64,000 nt of DNA, taken from contig OZ034966.1 in the NCBI GenBank assembly GCA_964030785.1, positions 7,297,152 to 7,361,151 on the forward strand. Reading direction: 5' to 3'. The position numbers and the translations under genes were made by a program. The notes under the pieces are model-generated. The model ran no database searches. It saw only the letters and a program-made list of their open reading frames with translations, and was not told the DNA's origin. This document shows positions 30,279 to 42,100 of this stretch, piece after piece (the first letter of the stretch is position 1; each line of letters starts with the position of its first letter). Origin of the DNA: Siderastrea siderea (taxonomy: Eukaryota; Cnidaria; Anthozoa; Scleractinia; Rhizangiidae).

Positions 30279-32245
30279 TTTGCCAGCTTTGAAAGTCGTT
30301 CAAAATGAAACAAACCAAAATGTATTTTGCTCATAATGACGGAATACTTAAAATTACGCGCTCAAACAGCCACGCCGGGAGTTTTGCTCACTCTTTTGGA
30401 ATTTACTTTTAGGCAAGGATATTGGGGTCTTCCACATGTTCTTTTTGTTTTAACTTAAAAGTCTTCAGACTAGTTGAAGCCAATGAAATACAACATTAAT
30501 GGATCATGGAAACGAAAAAAGTTGAAAAGTTCAGATGTTTCTGACTTTCTCAGGCAAAGAGCCTGAAGACAAAGTTGCGCAACAGCGCGTTTATCTAACT
30601 TTATTAAGAAGGAAAATTCATTTTCATTTTTATGTCAAGATCTCGCACAAAGAAAACCAGTCCGATTCCAGTTTTGATAGCGGACTGCGTAAATAAATCA
30701 TTTCCGTGTATAACTAATTACTTGTTTAGTGGAGTTTCTGAGAATAGCAAACTAAGCTTACATACTGCAAGTCCTGCCAAAGGAATAGTCATAGTTTGGA
30801 GGAAAATTTCTTATTCCATTCAAATTAGGAAAAAATTATCTCTTCTACTTCAGCGCACCACTTTTGCAGTTCAGCTTTTTTTTTTTCAGCCTTATCAATT
30901 AGTTGTTCAAGAAAAGATCAATCTTCCATTTGCCGTGCGTGGAAATTTGGAAGTGGGTGTAAGTTTCAAGAACATCGCTGTTGAAAGTGGCTTCTATACG
31001 AAAAAGGCCCGTTTTTTGGAAATTTTCAAGTGTAAAGGGATAGTCTTTAAACTTTGTAAAACTCATTCGTTTAAAGACCAAATGACAGATACAGCATTCC
31101 TCTTGAAAAAGCCACGCGTGGATGTTTCACTTATGACTTCTGGAAATCAGAAAAGCGAATTTTACCAACGCTACTGAGCCAATTTAGCCCCTTTCTTCTC
31201 TTATTCTGGGCTTTTCAAAGCGTGCTCCCATTTAGATTTGCCGCTTCAGCGGTCATGAATAATTAACGATGTCCAGGCATTGCTCTGCTCGCAGGGTAGC
31301 CCGATGTAATCTCTCTGGCATCAATGTGCTTCTTGCTTAGTAAGATAAAAAATTATGTGCCTCCTTACAAGTTTTCTGGTTACATTGGCTTGATAACGGT
31401 TTTAGGCTACCAGTAGGGTGAAACGTTCTCCCATGCAAACTCCTTCAAGAGAATGAAATGGAATTTTAGACATCAAAGATTGAAGACATTACACGACTCC
31501 AGCCACTTCCTATATTGGTTAACAAAACTATCATCTTTTAACCAGACGGTAACATTTTTAAGCCTGTGTGACGATTTTTAAAAGGCTTAATCAATTTCAA
31601 AGTAAAAACAAGTTTCTAAAAAATTAACTTTCTGATAAACCTGCAAATTCCTCCTCTAAAAATCTGATACTTCTACGTCAATTTTCTTGGCGTGCTTCAC
31701 TTGCCGAAACTTTCACCGAGGTGCAGAAACACGAGAAAAGAGTATCTACTTTTGAAGATGTTAATTTTATCCAAAGACGGCTAATTGAAAACTTTTGAGT
31801 GGTATCTGTTGCGCGGAAATCCGTTATAAACCGTTAACTTCAGAAGTCTCAGTTGCTTTCGGTTATAAATTGTAATCGTAGAAAAATGATCGATGAGAAG
31901 CAGCGTGGATTTCATTGGTATTTCGTTGAGTGTCATTCTAGTGTTTAAGAGGTTTCCTCTTTGAAAATATCCTAATTGTTATGCATTTGTATTTTATGGC
32001 GGTTGAGAAGATAGGAAGTAGCCTTAGTGATAATTTGTTAACTAGTGTTGTTATGTGAAATAATTGACCTCGTGTTTACACTGCCCTTTATCACCCTATA
32101 AAAAGCGGTATAAAATAAAATGCCAGAACAGTATGCCGTATAAAATGCCGGTACAAAAAATGCATTATCGTCTAAGCAAGAGGAACTGTTCTCAGTTAGA
32201 AGTTCTTTAAAGTTGCTCAAAAGTTCTTGCATCACTAGTACTCAC

Positions 32246-32324
32246 CAGAATCTTCATTCGAAGGTTCAGCGCAAACCACGAAAACTGCGAGAATAACCCA
32301 AGACCAAACGTTTACCATCGACAT
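32246..32324 (-). CDS. Signal-peptide first exon, array copy 2
   Basis: ATG 32324, 79 coding bases to the donor GTGAGTACT. Core WSWVILAVFVVCAEPS, ending NEDS. The conserved box CTTGTGGGAAAACACGATA lies about 140 bases upstream. Confidence 0.62.
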
Positions 32325-32644
32325 TGTGCAAGCTTTGAAATTCAGTTTCAAAATGAAAGGAACCAAAATGTTTTTCACTTATGATGACGGAAGCCTAAAA
32401 ATTACGTACCCACGCAGCCACGCAAGAAGGTTAGCTCACTGCTTTGGAATTTGCTATTAGGTAAGGATATCGTGTTTTCCCACAAGTTATCTTTGTTCCA
32501 ACTTGAAAGCCTTAAAAGCCTTAAATTATACTCGTTCAAGCGAAACAACTGCAAATGGTTTAAGGTTACAAAAATTCTCTCTTTGAAGAATTCAATCAAC
32601 GAATTGAACAATTCATCACGAACTCAGTAAATATGACCTATGCT

Positions 32645-32750
32645 CGCCACGAGTCTCCCAGTAGCTCAGTGGTGGGTTCGATTCCCGTCGGGGACTCAGA
32701 TTTATTTTTTGTCCCACGCTCCCGACATGCTGAATATTGCTGAAGCTTAC
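32645..32750 (+). repeat. tRNA-derived SINE fragment
   Basis: GTAGCTCAGTGG (A-box-like) is followed almost directly by GGTTCGATTCC (B-box), so the middle of the tRNA-like part is deleted. Outer GAGTCTCC and GGGGACTC can pair like an acceptor stem. A short body follows (GATTTATTTTTTGTCCCACGC). The nearby run of about 20 A belongs to the array repeat, because a paralogous A-rich stretch occurs at 35803-35830. Confidence 0.6.
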
Positions 32751-35326
32751 AAGGGGCCTTTATGTAAAAAAAAAAAAAAAAAAAAGAAAAGAAACTTCCG
32801 CATAAGTCTTTCATAGTCGATATCCCACTGAAGTTAGAAAATTATTATCTCGTGTGTGCGCACCATTTTTGTCCTTTTCCAGCCCAGCCTTATCAACGTG
32901 AATTTGCTCGGTAAGATAAAAATTTACGTCCCTCTTGTTAAATTGTCTTCATAACCGTTTAAGGCCGCGGGTGAGAAACAAGGCCATCAGTATTCATCTA
33001 TTTAATTAAAGCATGTGCTCGAAAAGCGACGAATGATAGCGACATTGCGCGAAATATTCATGAATAGGCTCTTCAGTAAAACATTCATTTTCTGAATCAA
33101 TAATTGCACGTGCGTTAAATTGTGTGCCACGGATATCTTGTGTCTTTCAAGCATTTTTAAATAAAAAATACTGTCGAAGTCCGGCTTTTTTCAAAGTTGA
33201 AACGTTAGTAGAAACTTTTTATTTAGAAGTTTTCCAACAAAACAAAACTAAAATAATTCTCCTTATTGCTAACATAGAGCTTTGGAAACGCTTATATTCT
33301 TTTCTGGGCAGTGAACAATAGCTGCTAGAATTTAATTTCCATAATTAGCATAATGACAAATTCTTTTAAACAGTCGTGTTTATTCGGTAAGCCTTCGGAA
33401 GCCCTAATACCACCAATTTTGTGTCCAAGACTACAACGCAGATATAGAATTTCCTGAACTGACACCACAGGCAGATAAACTAAGCGTATTGTAGATTGTC
33501 ACAACAGAAGGAATTTTTTTAAACAGGCTTTTTAACAAAATATTGAAGGCTTCAAATTTAAACAAAGACGATTGTATTCATTTGAAAGCTTACAACTGTC
33601 AAAGGAACTCGAAATCCTATAATCAGCTTCTGTTGTGACACAATAGAGGTTTTAACTGATCAATGAGTGGTAAAAACAAGAAGTGTTGTCTTCTCCACGA
33701 GGAGAAAACTTGGACACGGAGTCGCGTTTTACAAATCTTAACTTTGAAAGCTCAAAGCATCGCAAAGGTGCAATCTATCAAATTAAAAACAACCTTGTTG
33801 CACTTTCATCATTCCCCAAGCTCTCTGTTAAGTTTCAACGGAATTGGCTCCCAAGCGTTCAAGATATAAAGCTTTTAAACGTGACACCTCCACCAGAACA
33901 TTTTGCCTTATAAATTTATTCATGAGCAGCTTGTCACCCGCGGCCTTAAGGATACCAGTATATAGGGTATCATGTTCTCCCACAAGCGACTTACTTGCAT
34001 GTAAAAGACCTACCAAATGCAAACTTCTTCAAAGGAATCAAATGGGATATGGGAAGCCAAGGTTTAAGACGATTTAAAAGGGTTGATCGAGTTTTAATTT
34101 AAATATGTAGCATTTGCGTAACGTTACTGTAGAGAGAAATTAAAATAAATCTCGCTACAGTTTATTAACATAATGGACTCTACGTTATCAATTAAAAGTC
34201 AACTTCCAAAATTAATTTGACAATCGTTAAAATGGTCTTTCCTAAGGATGGTTAATCAAAGAGCTTTCTCCGCTATGAAAAACTTCGGCTTGTGTTTCGT
34301 GTACCGGGATCCTTCACTACGTAAAACTTTCATTGAACTGAAACGCAAGAAAATTTATTGTGCTGTAGAAATTCTCTGTTTGAAATGATGGCAATCTTAA
34401 TGTTCTAGGTCTTTGGAATAGACAAAAAGTATATATGATAATTTGTTTACCACTGGTGTTATCTCAAATATTCGCCCTGCTGTTTACGTTGCGTTTTACC
34501 GAGGTATACGAAGTTTAAAAACCCGCTGTTAAGTAAAAAAGTTGACCATGGCCAGCTTAAAACGTGTTTTAGCTGTACAGAAATGGTTTTTGCTTATCAC
34601 AACAAAAGTGTCAAATTAAAAGCTGAGGCCAATTTTACAAGGAGTTTTGCTCAATTCTAGAGATTTGCTTTTTACATGTGGGAAGGGTATCGTGTTCTCC
34701 CACAAGTTGTCTTTTCGAACTCATCTGAAAGTCTTACTTCAGTGGATATTTATTTGAGCTGAGGAAATCAAATGACATCAAGGCCGTTATTTACGTTAAC
34801 TGAAGGTTATAAATCAGAGCCAAAAAAAAATCTGGATAACCACGAAAGGCAAAACGTCCACCATCAACAGTTCACTTCTACATTTTGTGGCGTACTTAAA
34901 TTCAGTGAAACTTTCGGCGACATAAACTACGATAACACATTTAAGTACTTCCTTCAGAGTCAGATAGTTGAAAACTAACTGCCCAATAGATAAGTCGAAA
35001 ACCTTTGGACACGGAAAAAATTCGCTCTATGAGAAATTGTGTCAGTGATTCATCGGTTCAGTATTTTGTTTAGGCCTCTTTATTTTTTTGTGTTATTGAG
35101 TATGCAAATATTTTACCGATAGTTTCCAACTACTTGCGTTACTTTCAATAAGTGACATTCTGGTAAGGCTGTATTTTACCAAGCTTTCCGGCCCATTCAA
35201 AGTCTAAACGTTTATCCTGCCTATATGCATACGAAGTGTTTTAACTGTGCAAAACTGCTGTCCGTCAGATTTTCCTTTATGTTTTTTTATGTTACTGAAA
35301 ATGTTTTAACATCAAGTAGCACTCAC

Positions 35327-35405
35327 CAGAATCATCCTTTGAAGGTTCAGCGCTAACCACTAAAACTGCGAGAATCACGAAAGGTAGAACTTTTACCATC
35401 AACAT
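35327..35405 (-). CDS. Signal-peptide first exon, array copy 3
   Basis: ATG 35405, 79 bases to the donor GTGAGTGCT. Peptide core VLPFVILAVLVVSAEPS, ending KDDS. The box lies at 35545-35566, 140 bases upstream. Closest in sequence to the inverted copy at 60755-60833. Confidence 0.65.
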
Positions 35406-37301
35406 TGTGCTAGTCTTGAAATTCAGATGCAAAGTGAAAGGAACCAAAAAGTATTTCACTTATGATGACGGAAGCCTAAAAATTACGTGCCCACGCAGCC
35501 ACGCAAGAAGGTCAGCTCACTATTTTGGAATTTGCTTTTAGTCAAGGATATCGTGTTTTCCCACAAATTATCGTTGTTCCAATCTAAAAGCCTTAAATCC
35601 TTAAATTATACTCATTCAAGCGAAACAACGTCTGCACATGGTTTAAAGAAATAAAAAAAATTTCCCTTTGAACAATTCAATTGTTGTTTCTGGTATTTTC
35701 TCAGCCAAAGAATTTGAAGAGCAAGTTACTATAAGGCGGTGTATAAAACTCGCTTTTGACATTACAAAGATCATTACAGATAGCTTGCAAAAGGCCTTCA
35801 TTTAATAAAAAAACAAAAGCAAAAAACCTCTGTAAGTCTTTCATAGCCATAGCTTTGAAGTAACTCCATAGCAGATATTCCACTGAAGTTAGAAAATTAT
35901 TATTTCGTGTGTGCGCACCATTTCTGCCATTTTTTCAGCCCAGCCTTATCAAAGTGATTTTTGCTCGGAAAGGTAAAAAATTACGTGCCCTCTTGGTCAT
36001 TTGGCTTCATAACCGTTTAAGGCGACCAGAGGGATATCATGTTCTCCCACAAGCCACTTTTAATGCTTGCATGTAAAAGACTTACTGAATGCAAACTCTT
36101 TCAACGGAATTCAAGTGGGATATTGGAAGCCAAAGTTTGTGACGATTTAAAAGGGTGGATCGAGTTAGAAACATGTAGCATTTGCGTAACGTTGCGGTAG
36201 AGAAAAATTAAAATAAATCTCGCTACAGTTTATTAACATAATGGACTCTATGTTATCAATGAAAGTCCACTTTCAAAAGTAATTACACAATCGTTAAAAT
36301 GGTCTTTTCTCAGCATAGTTAATCAAAGAACTTTCTGCGCTACGAAAAAACTTGACTATGTAAAGCTTTCACTGAACTGAAACGCAAGAAAATTTGTTGT
36401 GTTGTAGAAATTCTTTGTTTGAAATGATCGCAATCTTAATGTTCTAGGTCTTTGGAATAGAACAGAAAGTATATACGACAATTTGTTTACCACTGGTGTT
36501 ATCTCAAATATTCGCCCTGCTGTTTACGTTGCGTTTTACCACGGTAAAGGAAGTTTTTAACTCGCTGTTAATTAAAACGTTGACCATGGTCACCTTACAA
36601 CGTGTTTTGACTTTCCAGAACTGTATTTTGCTTATACCAACAAAAGTGTCAAATTAAAAGCTAAAGCCAATTTTACAAGGATTCGATCTTGCTCAATTCC
36701 TTGAGATTTGCTTCTTGCATGTGGGAAGGGTATCGTGTTCTCCCACAAGTTGCCTTTGTTCTAACTCATCTGAAAGTTTTATTTGAGCTGAGGAAATCAA
36801 ATGACATCAAGGACGTTATTTATGTTAACTGCAGATTATAAATCAAAGCCAAAAATAGCTAGTTTAAGTTCAATATTGTTCAGAGCAAATTGGTAAATTG
36901 TTATGTAGCATGTTCCACTTAGGCTTTAAGGGATAATTGCACTATAAATACACGTGAGAAGCTGTGTGGATTTAACTGATATTTCGTTGGGGACTTTCTT
37001 GTGTTGCAGGGATGTCCTCTCTGAAAATAGTATCCTAATCGTTATATTTCAGGGCGGTTGAGTAGATAGAAAGTAGCTTTAGTGATAATTAGTTAACTAG
37101 TGGTGTAATTTGAAGTAATCGACCTTGTGTTTACATTGCCTTTTATCACCGTATAAAAAGCGGTATGAAATACTGAATGCCAAAACAGTACGCCCTATAA
37201 AATGCCAGTACAGAAAAATGCATTATCGTCTAAGCACGAGGAACTGTTCTCAGTTAGAAGTTCTTTAAAGTTGCTTAAACGTTCTTGCATGTAGTACTCA
37301 C

Positions 37302-37380
37302 CAGAAACTTCATTCGAAGGTACAGCGTCAGCCAGCAAAACTGCAAGAATCACGAAAGGCCAAACGTTTACCGTCAACAT
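37302..37380 (-). CDS. Signal-peptide first exon, array copy 4
   Basis: ATG 37380, 79 bases to the donor GTGAGTACTAC. Core VWPFVILAVLLADAVPS, ending NEVS. The box lies at 37521-37543. The degenerate copy at 58496-58556 resembles this one. Confidence 0.65.
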
Positions 37381-39138
37381 TACGGTAGCTGTGAATGTCA
37401 GGAGAAAAATGCAACGAGCCAAACTTCACTCCACTTATAACAATAAAAGTGTCAAATTACGAGCCAAATCAGTTTTAGGAGTCTTGCTCAATTCCGTGAC
37501 ATTTGCTTTTACAGGTGGAAAAGGTATCGTGTTCTCCCACAAGCTTTCTTTGTTCTAATTGAACTAAAAATTTAATACAAGCGAAAATTCGAATTCAAAC
37601 ACTCATGGCATCAAGGAAGTTAGTTATTACTTACTCCCCATTATTTGAAAGGAATTAAATACATGCAAGTTAGAACCAAAAATGGTTATTTTGAGTCAAA
37701 TATGGTACCAAATAAATCGCCCACTTATTAATATAGCGGACTCCACATAAATAAAATTATTTTCTGCTACGTTTTCGAACTGCATCAAACCTCTTACCTT
37801 TCTGTTCTTTTCTTCTCTATTTAAAACTTTTATTGAAGAAGTTCATTACTACCAGGTTGTGAGGCATTCACCAAATGTTGTTGTAATGGAACGCAAGAAC
37901 TGTTGTATACAATGTGGTTAGAAATAAATTCGCTTCAAAAGTTATTTTGTATCATCAAAGATGAGTTATTTTAACTTGCTTCTTCGATGGCATTTCTCTC
38001 AGATTCATCGGTCTTTATCTGGTTTGAAATCTAAAAGCAGGCTTCAAGTGCAACAGAACCCACCCGGCACTAAATGTCACGATGTTCAAGTCAAAGAACT
38101 GCTGTCTTAAGTAAAAGAAAGAGGGAACATTTCGAAGTTATTCAAAAATTCTGAAATTCGGCCCGAACAGATCAGCTGTCAATAGTGCTGCGAAAAGCAC
38201 CCTAAAATATGATAAAAACTGTGAATTTGCACTTTATATCTTTCATAGAGACAAAGATATGGCTTAACGAGTTCCGTTTCTCTAACAATGACCCAATCCT
38301 ACGCACTAGCCAATGGACCATGTACATTTGCCTTTACCTGAAACAACCGTTTAATTATACCACGACAATACCCTTGCGAAATAACTCTGAGAATTCCTAG
38401 GAATTCCTAAGAATATCCTAAGAATTCCTAGGAAAAAAATCTTAGGAATTCCTGAGAATTCCTAGGAATTCCTAAGAATCTGAGGTGTGAATTTTCACGG
38501 TAAATTTGGACTTGGAATTCCTAAGAATTCTTAGGAATTCCAAGCTTAAATGGTGCTGTCTTGAAATTCCTAGGAATTCCTAGGAATTCCAACTAAAAGA
38601 AAATCAAAGATAGAATTCCCAGTTACTTTCAGAAATTCCTAGGAATTCCAAGGAATGTTAAAGAATAACCGGGAATTTTTGGAAATATGTGGGTAAAAAT
38701 AGGAATATGGTCAGGAATTTGTGGGAATAAATGGGAATTTCTTAAATAAGTGGGGGAAACATTAGAAACTTGACCCAAAATGGTAACAAAAAAACAGCTG
38801 TTGGACACGATACAATATCCCTCAATTTAAAGGCCAGTTGCTGATATTTAAAGTAGACAAATCGAGGGTCTGGTTTTTTAACCAGGCTTGGACCGGGGCA
38901 AAACCCTAGTTTTCCCGGGCTCTTGGTACAAGGGCACATTCAGTTTACCTCAGAATGTCTGTTTTCAAGATATCTTCAACAGGAGTTAAATGATAAAATT
39001 AGTTCAATATCATTTTGTGCCTTATATTTTTGTTTATGAGGTAAAATTGGAAATACAATTCAACAATCATCAAGTACCACCTTCACTGATTTTACATATA
39101 GGTCTTATCTGTTTTGGCTGCCTTTAGTTCACTTGCTG

Positions 39139-42100
39139 TTAGCAGTCTTCTGAGTTCGGTCCTCTGATGGCCTTATACATGTGGTCCTAGGGAAAAAAAA
39201 TCGAAATTTTATATAAATTCTAGACCTGTCATACACTCAACATTATTAATAGGTTGCAGCGTTAATTTTCAATAAAATGTAAGGTACATATGTACATGTA
39301 CAGGTTGTGGTTCAAATTTTTCTTTGGTTTAAAAATTTTCAAACCAGTATAATTTTTATTTCCCTTTGTCTCAGATTCATTACCAAAATCTAAGGCAAAC
39401 GAAAATAAAAATTAATCTGGTTTGAAAAGTTTCAAACTAAAGAAAAATTTGAACCACAACATTTACAATATTATTACAGTTCAAGTAGTAAACAAAATAA
39501 AGTAAACAGTCAAGTAGTGTGTTCCAAAGATGTGGAGGCCTGAGTGGCACAATAAGAATGATATCTGAAGCTAAGCTCTCACTTGAGTGACATTCACATT
39601 GCTTTACCATTACAGTGATAGACCATTTCAAATCCTTAAAACCACTAACCAGAGAACAATTTTCTGATACACCATAAAAGAACACTGTAGTTAGTGAATA
39701 CATGGTGATGGCTTTCACATGTTCATGTATGGGTTCTCAAAATTCTCAAACTAATAATTATGTTCTAATTGAATGAGTGGGAAGGTAAGACAAGAAAATG
39801 TTTGGCTTAAGGCTTAATGTTTGGCGTATCGACCAAATGCAGGAGGTCTGTGTGCCATGCCTGAGAGCCAAGTACATGGTATTTTACCATCCACCTGGAC
39901 CTATGAGTGTAGATGTAGGTGTTGAAATGGAATGAGACCCCCAGAAAAGCTGAATCTGAGGTGTTCCCGTTTACCAATCAGGAGCTCTAACCACATTTAT
40001 TGTACAGAATGAAGCTTACACGAGTCTAGAAGGAGCTATATTGTAGGTCATTGCTTACAAGGTCACCATACAGTCAAGATGCCCTCAACACTGCTCTTTC
40101 TAGCAAAATGCAGGACATGATGTAGTATGAACCTAGTAAGATTATCTACCTCACTACCAGTTTCCTTGCAGCTTAATTTATGTAGTAAAATGTATCATGT
40201 AGTTCAGCTGGAGTGCAGAAGGTCAGGGGTTTGATTTAAGTCAAGGGATTATTTACTATAAATGTTCTGCTTGCTAAATTACACAACATGTTGAGCACAT
40301 TTTTAAAATTTTTAATATGTTTCATCCTGGTTACTCCACCATCTTAAAAACTATAATCATTTTTGGTTAATGCATGACCAATCTCTGTAGTTATTTACAA
40401 TATTTAGCACATGGTGTTTGTTTCAGTGACTGTTCAATGTTGTAGTCACAATGTACATGTACATGTAGTCCACTATAATCTACATGAAGTATTCATGTCT
40501 TAATAATTCAAGCAGTTATCACCAAGGAGATATTGCCTTGATATGACATGAATCCATGGAAAAGTTCAACAACTCCAAACTCTGTGTACGTAATTCTGTC
40601 ATAATCCCTGAAGAACAGCCTGCGACCCAAAGCCTAATTACATGTTACACGTACTACTGGTATGTTTAAAGAAAACAGATCTAAGCAATACAAATTGAAG
40701 TGTTACAATGAGGATTCTAATGTATATGTTTGAGTAACTTACCTGATCAAGTGTGATGCATTTCTTTGCCATGTATGTAATGTAAATCAACAAACTGTTT
40801 TGCTGTAGAACTGGGAGTACATACAATGTATGTAAACCCTGAAGAAAAATATTCTGATTAATAAAACTTTGGCTCATAAACAATAAATTTATTTACCATG
40901 TACTAATATTACACTAAGGTGAACGTAAACCATACTCTTATTCTATCTACACCACAGTACATGTAGTGCAGTACTTTGCAGATCGTTGGAGATTGTTGAA
41001 GGAGCAATGTAGATGTATATGCATGCAGAGGTTCAGTTTTAACTGAAATTTAAGTTCTAGTATGTAACTAACAGTGTCAGCCATCTAGCCCAGTTGACTG
41101 TGTTACAGACTTTTCAATAATTTTGCCATCAAAACAAGAATTAAGGCCATTCCCCCAAAATAAAATTTAACACATGATTTTTGTCAAACTTTCACAAGTT
41201 GTCATCTAGCGTGCAATGTTTTGAAATATAAAATAAAAAGAATAGGTCCCCATGTCCGTTCACGAGATATGATCGTCTCAAGTTACCCCATAATTCCATG
41301 CAATTTCGCCTGACAAACACCTGTGTATTTGATCAGTTTATGCTACTTTCCATAGGAACAGGAAGCACATAATTAAAGCAAATCTTGAAACAATCTACTA
41401 GATGTGAAATACCGATAACAAGGAAAAATTTACTAGATGTTTTATGGCAGATGCTCGAAGCATCAGACGAAATTGACTTCAAACCTTCCTCACGTGCGTG
41501 TTCTCGAGGTCACGATTTCATCTCCATGAGTAATATGTTTCTAGCAATAACCTTTTTTTTGAACATGTGTTTTTTTTCTAACTCTTTGAACAAAAAGAGG
41601 ATGAATGGTAGGTCAAAAATGAGTGGAAAAAAAGATAGGTCACCATGCTTAAGAGTAAATGACCTTTCTTTTCCCTGGTGAGCTTAGCCTCATAGGAAAT
41701 CCATTACTCCCTAGACATGCGCACGCTTTGAGCGCGCGCCAATGACGCCACAAAACGTGCGCATTAAGGATGCGCAATGCAATACAGGGCAATGACCTTA
41801 AAAAAATTAGTGTGATACAAAAGATGTTCAGTAAGTTAAATTAATATTTGGTTCATGCCAGTCGTGCAAAGAACTTACTAGAATCTAGCCTGCGAGCAGG
41901 CTCACTTAGTGTGCTATTCGTGCAAGTATCTTGGCGGCGGAAGTTGGCAAGCAAAGCGGGCCGGCGAGAATGGTGCGAGGAAAATTGAGCCTGCAGAAAA
42001 GACACTGAATTTTGAATTCTCCGCATTCGTCTATGAACGCAGCATTCTGATTGGTTTGAAATGACACATGGTAACAGACTTTATTATTGTGACAAATAAC

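Larger units (their letters stand above)
29656..38360 (-). repeat. Array of tandemly duplicated signal-peptide first exons (minus strand)
   Basis: Divergent repeats of about 0.7-2.7 kb share several blocks. One is CTTGTGGGAAAACACGATA (minus), present near 32465, 33965, 34690, 35547, 36030, 36735 and 37521. Others are a TAACATAATGGACTCTA block (34169, 36235), a TTCAAAGCTATGGCTATGAA block, and the first exons listed separately. The region is the inverted counterpart of 58200-61500. Downstream exons are not recognised. Long open frames on the plus strand, such as 30632-31177, look accidental. Confidence 0.6.

Noticed and set aside
30632..31177. 181-codon plus-strand frame in the signal-exon array
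   Set aside because: It spans blocks that are repeated elsewhere without an open frame, and its composition is that of AT-rich noncoding DNA.
32760..32782. Run of about 20 A as the tail of the SINE
   Set aside because: The paralogous array unit near 35803-35830 has an A-rich stretch at the same place without the SINE.
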